A DNA stretch of 64,000 nt, from assembly GCA_025618425.1 (NCBI GenBank), contig CM046852.1, positions 124,001 through 188,000 of the forward strand, given 5' to 3'. The position numbers and the translations under genes were made by a program. The notes below the pieces were generated by a model. It saw only the letters and a list, made by a program, of their open reading frames with translations, did not search any database and was not told the DNA's origin. Positions 36,636 to 47,809 of this stretch are shown here, piece after piece (position 1 is the first letter of the stretch; the number at the start of each line of letters is the position of its first letter). Origin of the DNA: Heliocidaris tuberculata. Lineage: Eukaryota > Echinodermata > Echinoidea > Camarodonta > Echinometridae.

Positions 36636-36797
36636 TTTCTCTGGATCCTCTGGTTTTGGAGACTTATGCTGTGACTGAGACAACCATCGGGATTGCCTTT
36701 GGACCTGCACTGGATGAAGATCTGGTACCCTCTTCAGGATACACCCTCTCTCTGACAAGTGATGGCACTACTGTACAACTTACCAATATACCTGTTG
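36636..36797 (+). CDS. FN3 domain 8, first exon
   Basis: Acceptor TTGTTGCTAG|TT, donor GTTG|GTAAGA; phase 1 in and phase 1 out. The B-strand tryptophan is absent (IGIAFGPALDEDL). It is the only internal FN3 intron here in phase 1. Confidence 0.87.
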
Positions 36798-37131
36798 GTA
36801 AGATGATCTCTTTCTCTCTCTGTCTCTCTCTAACTCTCTGATCAAGATATTGTACTTCTCATTGGCTGTGATATTTACCCTCTTATAAAGAATGGCACCA
36901 CCAAAATACTTTTTAGCACAGTGAAACCTGCGATAACCTCTATAGAAAGACTACATTTTATCTGTTTCTGAACTACTTGGTGTGTATTAATCATTTTTTC
37001 GTCTTTCATTTGCTTAACAATTTGACTGTATCTATTGTGTTATATTAATTTTAATTGCATGTACTTTATGGTAATTCTAATTATGTATATGATATCAATA
37101 CAAAATATTTCATTTCATTTCATCTTTACAG

Positions 37132-37242
37132 GTGGTTCTACAAAGTATGTCTTCATGGGTCTTACACCTGGGGTCCTGTATCGAGCCCAGGTTCAGGTCA
37201 GAGATACTTCTCTTACATCAGATCCATTGGAAATCAGAACTA
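37132..37242 (+). CDS. FN3 domain 8, second exon
   Basis: Acceptor CATCTTTACAG|GT, donor ACTA|GTAAGT; phase 1 in and out. MGLTPGVLYRAQVQVRD supplies the F strand, ending EIRTS. The two exons give about 91 residues. Confidence 0.9.
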
Positions 37243-37351
37243 GTAAGTCTTTCTCATCTTTATTTTAAACCTATTACCTATGGGAACCAGGTGTCTCTTG
37301 TATAAACTTATTGGAATGAGAGTATTCAATACTCAACCCATTTGAGACAGT

Positions 37352-37745
37352 TGAACACATTTTGTGGTTTGGCACAATAACTTTTGATTCAGAGCTCTAA
37401 AAATATACCAGATGCATGAGGAGAAAGAGCAAAACTTTCTACACACACTGTGTCCATTTTTGTTGTATGGCCATATCGTGTTTGGCACCAGGAATTTTAA
37501 AAAGGAAAATGAGCTTTGAAATACTTAAATTGGCAACATATTGAGAGGTTCAAAATCATTGTTTCTTATCGTAATTGGCAATTTTTTCAACTGTCGACAA
37601 AGTTTCTAACTATGTATATTGTTTTCAAAGACACTACATCTTATCAGAACCTTGTATTACTAAAAGAAAAAGATTATTGTTGCCAATTTGAAAAACAAAA
37701 TGTTATCAATTTAGCCCTTACAATAATTCCTGTCCGAAAAAGGGT
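37352..37745 (+). repeat. Interspersed repeat R5, copy 3
   Basis: ACACATTTTGTGGTTTGGCA to TTCCTGTCCGAAAAAGGGT; parallel to 30509-30902 over its whole length. Confidence 0.85.
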
Positions 37746-38094
37746 AAAAGTGCTTAAAAGATGTTGATTGTATACATGGGTAAATTATATTTTCAGCTTA
37801 TTCTCATCAATGTTTCAGATAATATACATTTTTGCAGTGAACCCACACCACGTTAACTCTGGCTTAGAATTTCATGGGTTAAATCGAATTGAATTGAATG
37901 ACCTAACTGTGTTAAGAAAAGGAAATAAATCCATTTCATGTATTCACTCTATTGTTTTATAGTTCATGCACCTACTGTATTCAATGGATATTTGCTTTAT
38001 ATTTTGGAGCAAGCTCCATGAGCATCTGAATTTGCGGATACCAAAATAGAAGACATTGTCATCCTTATTGTTTATAAATTATTTTTTTATCATT

Positions 38095-38169
38095 ATTTTT
38101 ATCATTGATATTATTATTATCATTGTTATTTTATTATTGTTATTATTATTATCATTATTATTATTATTA

Positions 38170-38215
<46 letters not shown>

Positions 38216-38345
38216 CATCACCATTGTTATTTTAATATTATCATTATTTTATCATCATTATTATCATTGTTATTTTATTATTATTATCATTATTATTATC
38301 ATAATTATTAAAATTATTGTTATTATAATTATTTTTCATATCATT
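38095..38345. repeat. (ATT)n triplet microsatellite, degenerate
   Basis: About 250 bp of ATT/ATC units with interruptions, in the intron before FN3 domain 9. Open frames are low complexity. Confidence 0.9.
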
Positions 38346-38484
38346 ATTGTTATCTCACAGACTGTTAATGATTATTATGTTATCTCACCAATAAACTATT
38401 TTATTCTTCAGCATGCATCGTTTTTATCTTACAAACTGGTTATGACTTTTTAATCTCACTACTGGTAATTATTTGTTCCTACAG

Positions 38485-38751
38485 TTCCACGACAGGCTTC
38501 GAACTTTGTGAACACTTTGGTCTTAGCAGACCAGATCTCGCTTGCCTGGATCCTTGCATCAGGCAACCTTGATGGTTATGAAATCTTTTATACACCAGAG
38601 AATGGTGCTACGCTTACAAGGTCTGTACTACCTAATGTCAGTGATGTCATTTTGGAGAATCTTGCTACGGCCACTGAGTACATCATCCTACTCCGAACCA
38701 GAGCTGGTCCTGACACTTTCAGTGACCCTCTTGAGTTGGTTGTTACTACAA
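38485..38751 (+). CDS. FN3 domain 9
   Basis: Single 1-1 exon of 89 codons; acceptor TGTTCCTACAG|TT, donor ACAA|GTAAGT. ISLAWILASGNLDGYEIFY is the B-C region and ENLATATEYIILLRTRAG the F strand. Confidence 0.94.
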
Positions 38752-38975
38752 GTAAGTACTAATGATCACACTAATACTGTCTTTGCAAGACTACCGGTAA
38801 TGGTATACACGTACATCACACATAGTACACATTGTATCAACACTAGCCCAGCCTAATATGAAAGTTCAAGGTATATTTGTGCAGTACGCGGTTACTGACT
38901 AGTGACTACATCAAAGTTTCGATATACCTAGAAATTGTATTAATTGATGATATTCATCTAAACATGAATTTAGTC

Positions 38976-39104
38976 TCCCTCTATACTTTTGTGTACCAGC
39001 AGGGTCTGCTCTGTATGTCCTACAAACCATAACCGATCCTGTGAGTGATGTCTCTGTTAACTGACATAGAATAGGAGGATCCATTTGGTGATCAGCCTGC
39101 ATGA
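38976..39104 (+). pseudogene. Decayed partial duplicate of the FN3 domain 10 exon start
   Basis: This segment aligns with 39128-39250: the polypyrimidine and acceptor (CTCTATACTTTTGTGT, then CAG|GGTCTGCTCTG) and the line GAGTGATGTCTCTGT are repeated 152 bp apart. The copy reads SDVSVN and then hits TGA at the position of the tryptophan codon region. It keeps acceptor-like sequence but has no donor, so it is a dead half-exon. Confidence 0.8.
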
Positions 39105-39154
39105 TCAGTAATAATATCAAAAATAATTCCCTCTATACTTTTGTGTCCCGTCAG

Positions 39155-39418
39155 GGTCTGCTCTGCTTGTTCTCCAACCTATACCTGATGCTACGAGTGA
39201 TGTCTCTGTCGACTGGAATGAAGAAGCAGGATCAATTCAGAGATACGTCTTGACCTATACCCCCAACGATGGTAACCCTGTCCCTCCCATTGAGACTGGT
39301 ATACCTGGTCCAGTCTCCATTACAAGTCTAACTCCTGGTTCTCAGTACTACTTCACTCTCTCCACTGTTCTCACCAACAACGCTCAGTTCCTGTCCAGTA
39401 ATGCCTACCATGTCACAA
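39155..39418 (+). CDS. FN3 domain 10
   Basis: Single 1-1 exon of 88 codons; acceptor GTGTCCCGTCAG|GG, donor ACAA|GTAAAT. VSVDWNEEAGSIQRYVLTY and TSLTPGSQYYFTLSTVL. A degenerate half-copy of its beginning lies 152 bp upstream. Confidence 0.94.
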
Positions 39419-39886
39419 GTAAATATTCTCTTCTCTTTTCAAGTCCAGACATTTTCTGTATTTCTGCTTTTATAAATTGTATATCAAGAACTGGTGGAAT
39501 TAAGCTGATAATCCTATCCGATTGGAGGCATGCACAAATCAAATGAAATGGTACTTTTTTTATAGCTTTTTATTACATACAGTATGTATATCCATTCACT
39601 TTTTTGTGTGAAAATAATGCAATAAATATTCCTTTTGAATAGGGTTGTTTAAAAAACGTATTTTCAGAAACCTGAGGATTTATGGCTAGTACGTAATGCA
39701 TATCCATAAGACAATTATGTCCAAAAATGTGATCATTAATCACAAGTATGTATTGATATGGGTACCACTATTATGTTCATAACATGAGTATTTATCATCT
39801 TATACATATTCATAACACATTTTTATGTTCAGATACATGAAAGTTTCCACAATCATGCATATTCATAAGACTATGTTTCATTACAG

Positions 39887-40183
39887 CTCCTCAGCAACCA
39901 GGCAATGTAGTGATCTCTGAGGAGACCACCTCCACCATAACCCTGCGCTGGTCTGCACCTACCGAGGGACAGTTCTTTGGATACATCCTGCAGTACGAAG
40001 GCACCGGTCTCTCTAGGGAACTTGGTCGCACCCCTGCTACCAGTATATTACCCCAACACCAGGATTCTATCACTCTCAAGGGGTTGACTCCAGGCACTGA
40101 ATACAGGATCGAAATCACCTCCTATGTGGAGTATGAAGGCATGACTACTCGCAGTAACACTGTGGCTAGCCTTGGGAACACAT
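39887..40183 (+). CDS. FN3 domain 11
   Basis: Single 1-1 exon of 99 codons, the longest of the set; acceptor TTTCATTACAG|CT, donor ACAT|GTAAGT. ITLRWSAPTEGQFFGYILQY and KGLTPGTEYRIEITSYV. The C-prime/E loop is extended (TPATSILPQHQD). Confidence 0.94.
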
Positions 40184-40385
40184 GTAAGTGTCACTGATTA
40201 ACTCTGTCAGAAACCAACCCTAGACTACTCAATTCCTTTGTATATTTTCCATGTGGATGACAAAAGTCTACTTAAGTGACCTGACTTAAGTGGTCTGTTA
40301 ATCAATTGACTGATGACATTGTAAATCTGCTGGAAATGGAAAATCAAGATTCCCAAATTTACTGGAGTACATGTACATGTATATG

Positions 40386-40612
40386 TTCCATGTCATCTGT
40401 TAAGAGCCAGAAGGGCGTTAACTCTGTTTTAAAGTATATGAATTAACTCTTTGCCCTGTGCATTATGAAACCCATGGCTGCTTGATTATTTCAAAGGCTA
40501 TATCTTTTATACGTGATTTCTGTCGACGATCGTCAACAGAAGCGAGAACCCGGAAGTGACAGTGGTCGACAATGGCGGACTATGAGTTAATGCCCTTCTG
40601 GGTCCAAACAAA
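40386..40612. mobile_element. Repeat R9 element with AGCCAGAAGGGCGTTAAC ends
   Basis: Left GAGCCAGAAGGGCGTTAACT and right GAGTTAATGCCCTTCTGGGT are inverted. The inside carries TTAACTCTTTGCCCTGTGCA and TGTCGACGATCGTCAAC. A 70-bp miniature with the same ends lies at 45887-45955. Confidence 0.75.
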
Positions 40613-40669
40613 AATACAAGTTTGATGGGTGATAAAAGTCTACTAAAGTGGTCTCTGTATGTTCCAAAA

Positions 40670-40910
40670 ATGGACAGAAGTGGAAAAAAAAGTTCATTGT
40701 TAGTTAGCAGTAATATGAAAATGGACAGAAGTGGAAAGAGGGGTTATTGTAAGTTAGCACTAATATGAAAATGGACAGAAATGGAAAGAAGGTTCTTTGT
40801 AAGTTAGCACTAATATGAAGATGAACAGAAGCGGAAAGAAGGTTCATTGTAAGTTTGCACTATTAGATATGAAAATGGACAGAAGTGGAAAAGGGATAAT
40901 TGTGAGTTAG
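40670..40910. repeat. Five-unit minisatellite, period about 50 bp
   Basis: Units begin ATGGACAGAAGTGGAAA at 40670, 40721, 40771, 40821 (ATGAACAGAAG variant) and 40874. Each contains TAAGTTAGCACTAATATGA or a close variant. Located in the intron before FN3 domain 12. Confidence 0.92.
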
Positions 40911-41049
40911 CTCTATACAGCTTATGGCTTGCAGTGTGCAGTCCTGTATTTGTAGATGATAACTTATGATTTGGGGATTACTTTGTCAATTCCTGACCTA
41001 TTTCTTATGATTGTATTTTTACCATCATTTGTTCTTTCTCTTAACCCAG

Positions 41050-41150
41050 TGAGCACATCTAATCTGAACATTGTCGCCAAATTTGTGAATCAGACATCAA
41101 TTACCTTTGAATGGCAGCTGGCTGTCGGAGCTCTGAACTACTTTACAAGA
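41050..41150 (+). CDS. FN3 domain 12, first exon
   Basis: Acceptor TCTTAACCCAG|TG, donor AAGA|GTAAGA; phase 1 in, phase 0 out. ITFEWQLAVGALNYFTR ends in strand C, so the internal intron is earlier in the fold than in domains 7 or 13. Confidence 0.87.
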
Positions 41151-41662
41151 GTAAGATATAATACTTATACTTCGTCTTATTACTCTATATAAATTTTGTT
41201 CAAAATTTGTTCAAACTACATGTTATATGAAATGACTGTTTGTCTTGTGTCTGTTAATCTTTGTTCAATTTCATATTATATTTTATTGTGTGCACCAGCT
41301 ATTGTAGAGTACCTCTCAACAGAATTGACCAATTCTTGTAGGCTATTCCCAGCCATTGGTTGGTGTGTAATTTTCATTTTCTTTGCACTGTCCTGTGATG
41401 GATCACAAGGAAAAGGGGTTAGATTCCTTTACCACATCACTACAGCTCTTTTGGCAAAACATTAATTTACATATGCCATACTCGATCCAGGTGAAGTAAA
41501 TGGGTACCTGGGGGAATTAATTCTTTAAAATGCTGGAGCACTGTAAAAACAGCCATGCTGAAGATGGGGTCATAATCATGCACCTGGAGTGTTAAGTGTG
41601 ACAGATATGAGGGTATTTCAAGTATACACAATACGATTATCAGCATTATTATTGTTGACTAG

Positions 41663-41819
41663 GTTTCTGAGCTGACGTCAGGTGTGGAGATCTCAGCTGG
41701 TACTATCCTAAATGGCAACAATGAGAGAACAGTGCATGACTTGGTTCCTGGAAGGAATTATCTGATTGAAGTCTCTGCGACAGGAGTGACTCAAAGTGAT
41801 ACAGCTGAACAGCGAACAT
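41663..41819 (+). CDS. FN3 domain 12, second exon
   Basis: Acceptor TTGTTGACTAG|GT, donor ACAT|GTAAGA; phase 0 in, phase 1 out. It starts VSELTSGVEI and carries HDLVPGRNYLIEVSATG. The exon has no internal ATG-initiated frame, so it is easy to miss; the fit to the preceding exon and the FN3 pattern supports it. Confidence 0.88.
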
Positions 41820-41841
41820 GTAAGATGTACACTACTTGATG

Positions 41842-42139
41842 TTAAAACGTACCAATAACAAAAAAAATAATAATTTGTGTACTGCAAGTAAGATTAAAAT
41901 CAACCCCAAAAATATATACCTGGCATTTTATGTGTTAACAGTTAAGTAGTATGAAGGAAATAAAGGATAGCATAAAAGCCCACATCTGGAGCCAAAGTTA
42001 GACTTGATCACCTTTCCGCCAAGTACGGGTGAGTTGACTAGTCTACTCACTTGCAATATTTCTTGATATAAATAATATGTGTGAGCTCATAATTTGAATA
42101 TAGTATAGTGATATAGCTTAGTGATTGGTCCCCGTTTAA
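41842..42139. mobile_element. MITE family R3, copy 3 (shortened)
   Basis: TTAAAACGTACCAATAACA at the left and GTGATTGGTCCCCGTTTAA at the right. The middle retains GAAGGAAATAAAGGATAGCA but the GC-rich palindrome is lost. Confidence 0.75.
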
Positions 42140-42314
42140 TACACTGGTTTTCAAAGAAACATAGACACAGCTCAATAAATATGCCTACTCCAGTCAAAAA
42201 TCATTTTAGTCAGACACATTACATTTGAAGAAATTGGATCTTTTGCTGTTGTGTTTATCATAAGTACCAGGTATAAATATTGAGTACATAATATCTGTTG
42301 TTGTTTATCATTAG

Positions 42315-42484
42315 TACCAAGTGCACCAAGTGATATTCGCATCATCCCTGAAGCAGCAGCATTGACTTTGTCATGGGACCCTGTATTCGGAGATGTAGAC
42401 GGTTACTATGCTTTCTACCAACTCAGAGATGATCCATATCAAATATCAGATCTGTTCTATGTCAATGATCCTTCAAGTCCATTG
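42315..42484 (+). CDS. FN3 domain 13, first exon
   Basis: Acceptor TATCATTAG|TA, donor ATTG|GTGAGT; phase 1 in, phase 0 out. LTLSWDPVFGDVDGYYAFY is canonical. The internal intron follows DPSSPL, matching the position in domain 7. Confidence 0.9.
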
Positions 42485-42509
42485 GTGAGTTGTATTGATG
42501 CCTCTCACT

Positions 42510-42840
42510 CACTCTCCCTCCATTGCTCTCTACATCTCTTCCCCATTCCCCATCTCACTCCTGATGACCCCTATTCTCTCTCCCATCATCTCTCTCTCTT
42601 CATTTCTACCTTTGTCCTCTTATTTTATACTCCCTCTCCTTGTCCTCTGTTGCTCTCTGTATCTCTCCCTCCATATTCCTCTCCCACTTCTTCCCGACCC
42701 CAATTCCCACTCTCCTTGTTCCTCTCTCTTTCCCTCCAGCTCTCTCATGCTATCTCCCTCTCTCTCTCTCTCTCACTCCTTTTCTCTCAGTCACCTTCTT
42801 CTTTTGTCTACTTTTCTCTCTCACTATCTCTCAATGTCTG
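42510..42840. repeat. CT-rich low-complexity tract in intron
   Basis: TCTCTC/CCCTC pyrimidine DNA directly after the donor of FN3 domain 13a. The long open frames running on from the exon are pyrimidine artefacts rich in S, L and P. Confidence 0.85.
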
Positions 42841-42904
42841 TTAATTTGCCTTACTTTACATATTTCTCTCTCTACATACATTATATTTCTCACTTTAAAA
42901 CATC

Positions 42905-43053
42905 TGGGCCCCATGTCATAAGACTTGTTATCAGTAACAAGCTACAATAATTGTTATAATCTACTGAAATCCTTGAATTTGATTGGCTGAGAGCAAATTT
43001 GTCGAAGAATTTAGGCAGTTGTTATTGATAACAAGTTTTATGAAACGGGGCGC
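42905..43053. mobile_element. MITE family B copy
   Basis: GGGCCCCATGTCATAAGACT to ACAAGTTTTATGAAACGGGG, with the complement core CCTTGAATTTGATTGGCTGA. Confidence 0.85.
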
Positions 43054-43223
43054 AGATACAATTCCAAAGACTCCAGGGGATTTACTATTATATGGGCTAA
43101 TGTGTAGACTATCTGCTTGTTCGACGTTATATCTCAATCTTTTTTAAGGCAGCATGAAATTTTATAACTTCTTCAGTGCGATTTAAATTATGTGCAATCT
43201 ATGGTTTGTTTGTGTACATGTAG

Positions 43224-43335
43224 GTACGACTTACAGGGCTGACTCCATCCTCAGATTACATCGTAACTGTCACATCATTCTCTGGTTTTGGTAGTGATCA
43301 GGAGATAAGCTCTTCTACAGCTGAAGCTTCTACAG
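43224..43335 (+). CDS. FN3 domain 13, second exon
   Basis: Acceptor GTACATGTAG|GT, donor ACAG|GTAAAT; phase 0 in, phase 1 out. TGLTPSSDYIVTVTSFSGFG ends EASTG, very like the second exon of domain 7. Confidence 0.92.
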
Positions 43336-43439
43336 GTAAATAAAATAATTCTTCCTTTCAGTGTTTTTTTTTTCTAAAAAAAAATGTAGTTCTTTTTCCA
43401 TTGACATAGCTTTTTTATTTTTGGAGAAATGATAGATCA

Positions 43440-43598
43440 GGACCCTGTTGCATAAAACTTACCATTAACGGTAACTTTGCCATCAATGGTAACTCCCATG
43501 GAACCTTGATTTTGATTGGCTGTTGAGTGATGTTACCATGGTAGTTACCATTGATAGCAGAGTTACCATTAATGGTAAGTTTTATGCAACGGGCCCTG
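43440..43598. mobile_element. Palindromic element built on TTACCATTAATGGTAA
   Basis: GGACCCTGTTGCATAAAACT and AGTTTTATGCAACGGGCCC are inverted ends. The inner arms use ACCATTAACGGTAACT and AGTTACCATTAATGGTAA. It resembles family B in its outer ends only. Confidence 0.8.
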
Positions 43599-43994
43599 AA
43601 ATGTTAAATGTGTTGAACTAATATGTAGTGTAAATGATCAACAAGCATTCTTATCTGTTTGGAATATATTATTTCTTAATATTACTGAATAACAGATCTG
43701 TTGATATAGCAATAGAATTGATCACACCATTTTGTTAAACTGTTTGAATTATTTCCTTTTTTTTTCAATGAACTACATTCTTGCTTAGATTGTTATAAAA
43801 GTGATAAAAACATTTGTTAAACTGTTGGAATCAATGTTCTTATATCCATGAAATATGAACCTGCCAAGTTTGCGATGGAAGCGATCATACATGTATGGGC
43901 TTAAACGATTAAACGATTGCTTTGTTGTTGTGTCGGTGAATTATGAAATTGTTGAAATTTTGTTGAGCTGTAGATATAATTGTTCACATATCAG

Positions 43995-44255
43995 GGAATT
44001 ACAGACCAGCTGAGATTGTGATCGATGCAGTTACAACAACAAGCATCAGTCTATCTTGGGGTGCTTCTACAAGTCCAACTGCAACCAGTTTTGAGATTGA
44101 ATTGTCACAATCAGGAACAGTTGTGCAGGGATTCAGCAGAGCTATCTCTCAGGTCAGGATGATTACTGTCAGGAACCTAACACCAGGAACTCTTTATACA
44201 ATCAGAATTACAGTGACTGGAAGTAATGAGCAGGATACAGAGACTGCACTTACAG
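43995..44255 (+). CDS. FN3 domain 14
   Basis: Single 1-1 exon of 87 codons; acceptor TCACATATCAG|GG, donor ACAG|GTTAGT. ISLSWGASTSPTATSFEIEL and RNLTPGTLYTIRITVTG. Its donor sequence GGTTAGTCAACA is copied many times in the minisatellite that follows. Confidence 0.94.
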
Positions 44256-44836
44256 GTTAGTCAACACTGATTAGTCGTCCACTGGTTAGTCACCATCAAT
44301 ATGGAATATACAAGATAGTTGATGGTTAGTTAACATTGGTATAGAATCCTCTAGAAATTGACTGGTTAGTCAACATTGGGATAGGATTGACAAGATAGAT
44401 ACTGTTTAGTTGCCATTTGTATGGGATCCACTGGACAGGTACTGGTTAGTCAACATTGGTATAGAATTCACAAGACAGTTACTGGTTAGTCAATGTTGGT
44501 ATAAAATCCACATTTTAGTTTCTGATCATTTAGTCACCTTTGGTATGGAATTCATAAGATTGTTAATGGTTAGTCAATTGGTATGAGATCAACAAGGCAG
44601 TTTATATAGTTAGTCAACATTGGTATAGAATTAACATGACAGTTTAAGTTGGTCAACATTAGATAAAGAATCCACAAGAAATTTACCGTTTGAAGATTAT
44701 TGTCATATCCACAAGACAGTTACTGATTAATGAACATTAGTATAGATTCTGCAAGACAGTTTCTGGTTAGTCAAGACTTGTATAGAATCCAGAAGAATCT
44801 ATTGGTTTGTCAACATTCTTAGAGAATCCACAATCC
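44256..44836. repeat. 40-bp minisatellite of donor-like units
   Basis: GGTTAGT occurs at 44284, 44324, 44364, 44444 and 44484 (GTTTAGT at 44404), an exact 40-bp spacing, then more degenerate units to the end of the intron. The consensus is near GGTTAGTCAACATTGGTATA followed by GAATCCACAAGACAGTTACT. It fills almost the whole intron between FN3 domains 14 and 15. Confidence 0.93.
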
Positions 44837-44878
44837 ACAGCATTTCATGACCTTTGACCTTACCTCTTTTTTTTCCAG

Positions 44879-45157
44879 AGCCTACTGCACCCAGGAGTCT
44901 GTCTGTTGACTCTGTATCTCAGTCTATCGTCACTGTGTCCTGGTCTCAAGGTCTAGGCAATGTGAATGAGTATGATATCTATTTGAGACAAGAAGGAGAG
45001 GCAGAGATGGCTGTAGAAACCGTACCTCCCTCTCAGCTCACTCAGACATTTGAAAACCTCATCCCTAATTCCTTGTACACCATAAGAATTGTTTCTGTTG
45101 TTACAAGTCAGAATATAGAACAGAGGAGCATGCCTGCAGTAGCAAACTTCACCACCA
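44879..45157 (+). CDS. FN3 domain 15
   Basis: Single 1-1 exon of 93 codons; acceptor TTTTTTTTCCAG|AG, donor ACCA|GTGAGT. VTVSWSQGLGNVNEYDIYL and ENLIPNSLYTIRIVSVV. Confidence 0.94.
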
Positions 45158-45570
45158 GTGAGTACAATCAGTGAATGATCCTACTTATTCTAAAATTGAA
45201 TATCCATCACATGGTAGTGAATAGGTATGAATAGCTATCTTTGATCATGAAAAACAGTTGTACACACTGGATGTGATGAGCTGCTTGTGATATGAGAATG
45301 TAATTTTTTTCTGCGAAAAACATCCTTTATTTACAAATTGTTATGTAACTTGTGATATTATCTTTGACAGATTGTTTATTGCATTGTAGGAAATAGCCTT
45401 TTAATATGACATTAACCCATAAACTACAAGCTCCTGTATTAAGCCAGTGAGAGTTGAAGAATTCAGTGGTCAGTGGGTTTTAAAGGAAACGTGCCATCTT
45501 TCTCTGATATTGTACATTTTTGTTAAAATTTCTGTTTACCCATATTTCTTATTTCCTTATAAATATGCAG

Positions 45571-45834
45571 GTCCTAGGATCATTAATTTGGTGGAAACTG
45601 GAAGAGATCTGAGGGTGTTCTGGGACCATACATTAGGAAGTGATATCCTGAGATATCAACTAATCTACATTGAAGACCTGGCAGGAGCTACCTCAAATAA
45701 TGAGTTTGTTGATCCTGAATCACCCTCGGTGGTCCTTAATGACCTGACTCAGGGTCAGACGTACACGTTACTTTTGACAGCTGTCCAGAACAGCGGAAAC
45801 CGCCAGCAGATTGCATCCACCACCCATACTCTAA
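45571..45834 (+). CDS. FN3 domain 16
   Basis: Single 1-1 exon of 88 codons; acceptor AAATATGCAG|GT, donor CTAA|GTAATA, a weaker donor than its neighbours. LRVFWDHTLGSDILRYQLIY and NDLTQGQTYTLLLTAVQ. Confidence 0.92.
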
Positions 45835-45886
45835 GTAATATTATTGTAATCTTCATTCTTCTACATGTACATGTATATATCATCTG

Positions 45887-45955
45887 TTTGGAGCCAGAGG
45901 GGGTTAAGTCCCGTCATTTTTACAGAGAAGACGCCCTTCTGGATCCAAACAAACA
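45887..45955. mobile_element. 70-bp miniature with R9 ends
   Basis: TTTGGAGCCAGAGGGGGTTA at the left and GACGCCCTTCTGGATCCAAA at the right, with only a short spacer. It looks like an internally deleted relative of 40386-40612. Confidence 0.6.
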
Positions 45956-46238
45956 ATATGATCTATACTCTCAGTAAATTAAAAGTATTAAAAAGGTATG
46001 TTTTTCATGAACTGTCTAATAAACTGTGGAGCTCTTAGAGCCTGTAATTATTTTGTTAATGCTCCATCTGTATTGAAATTAGTCAAAAGACATGATCACA
46101 ATTTTTCCATTTACTGAACGCAAAAGTGTGGGCAGAATTGAAAAGCAATAGATATCATTTGACTGACTTGAATGTAGTGCTAATACCCTTAAGGAGATGT
46201 GTGTATGCCTTATGCATGTTCTTTTCTCCCCCTTCCAG

Positions 46239-46523
46239 AACCTTCTCAACCTACCGTGACTGTCGGTAGTATGACACCAAATACTGTTAATCTGCTTGTC
46301 AACTTATTTGCTGGTATCCTCAACTCTTTGCGTGTGAGGTTATCACCTATGACTTCCGGAGCAGGAGCAGGAACGCCTATCAACATCGATATCATCCTTC
46401 CAGCCGATGCTTGCCCTGAGATAGAGCTCACTGGTCTTATACCAAACACTCAGTATCGGGTCACCATCGTAGCGCAGTCTGGTGTGGCCTCAAGTGATCC
46501 TGTTACTACTGACTTTACAACAC
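46239..46523 (+). CDS. FN3 domain 17 (no core tryptophan, ACPE motif)
   Basis: Single 1-1 exon of 95 codons; acceptor CCCCCTTCCAG|AA, donor ACAC|GTAAGA. The B strand reads VNLLVNLFAGI with no tryptophan. TGLIPNTQYRVTIVAQSG is a normal F strand. The E strand contains DACPEIEL; the only close parallel in the array is domain 22 (SACPEVWI). Confidence 0.92.
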
Positions 46524-46852
46524 GTAAGATAAACTAAACACTACTGTTAATTAAGTAGTTCATGAATCGTGTCCCTCCAGCACCAATGATTTCCTTTGGC
46601 AACACAGTAATCTATACATTTGCCACTCTCATCCAAGGGGTAGTAATTTGTACATGGCAGAAAGAAGTTCCTTTGAATGCATTCATAGCCTTAGGGGAGC
46701 TTGGCTAAAGTCAGGGTAATACTAGTATTATTATGTGGGTGCATTTACCGTCCCTCGGGATGGATATGAACCTAGTATAAATGTAGATAATATTATCATC
46801 ATTATCAAGATTGTTATCATTAGATCTGTTTTGATTTTCTTGTAAACTGCAG

Positions 46853-47086
46853 CTGCAGTAACCCAACAAGGTCAGCTGTCGTTCGGTGAGGTGACTGCAA
46901 CAGGTTTCACCGTATTCTGGCCTCCTTATCTTGGTCTAACATCCTATATGCTATCCATCAATGGTCAGTCTCGCACCGTGCCTGCATCAGGAGATGCTGT
47001 ACAATCGTACGTCGCAACTGGTCTGAACCCAAGTTCAGTGTATACAGTCACTCTGGTACAAGGAGGAACTGACACTGTTAGGACAA
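46853..47086 (+). CDS. FN3 domain 18 (shortest)
   Basis: Single 1-1 exon of 78 codons; acceptor GTAAACTGCAG|CT, donor ACAA|GTAAGT. FTVFWPPYLGLTSYMLSING and TGLNPSSVYTVTLVQGG. The F-G hairpin is truncated, ending DTVRTS. Confidence 0.91.
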
Positions 47087-47809
47087 GTAAGTCGGACAAA
47101 TCTTGTTTATTCCAGACTGAAAGTGTGTACTGTGAAATCGGATGCTTCCATGACATGAAAATTTTGGAAACTGCGAAAGGCATTCATTTTTGCAAATAGA
47201 AATTTTCATGAATGGCAAAATTTGTATGTTGTGCCTGTTGCCTTTGGTTATTTCGCAGCATGAGACTTTCTCATATTTTGACAACTCTGGTAGTTTGCAG
47301 TTTCATGCATGCAAGTATTTCTGGTTTGCAGTATTTAATTAGAATGGTTGCCTTACACATGACTCTGTTGCATCGATTCCTGTTATGCCAATCACTCCTA
47401 GATCCTAGTCAGATGATTGGTCGAACTCTTAAGCGACCACCTATATGTATATAAAAGACCACCTTTTTCATATCCCTTGAGTGGTCTGTATTACTGCATG
47501 AGCCGATATCTTCACATACAGATATTTTTGTGGATGACAGGGACATGGGCATTCCTGCAAGTTGTTTCTGCAATGATTACCACAGGCTACTTACGCGTAA
47601 CATACATTTTAGCACACACATGTAGTGTGAGCTCATTTTTGCTTGTTAGATTTGTGACCCTTCTGCATTGACGAAATTCATGAATATTTTACTCTCATGA
47701 ATATCACTTCTTGTACAGTATACAGGTTTTTACTTATGGATACATGTATTTACCTCCATCAGAGATTTGATACAGGCACGCTCTTCTTTTATCTTGGTTT
47801 GTTTCTTAG

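Noticed and set aside
42485..42950. Extension of FN3 exon 13a into a 160-codon S/P/L-rich frame
   Set aside because: A GTGAGT donor ends the exon at 42484; the extension is CT-rich intron DNA and the fold continues at 43224.
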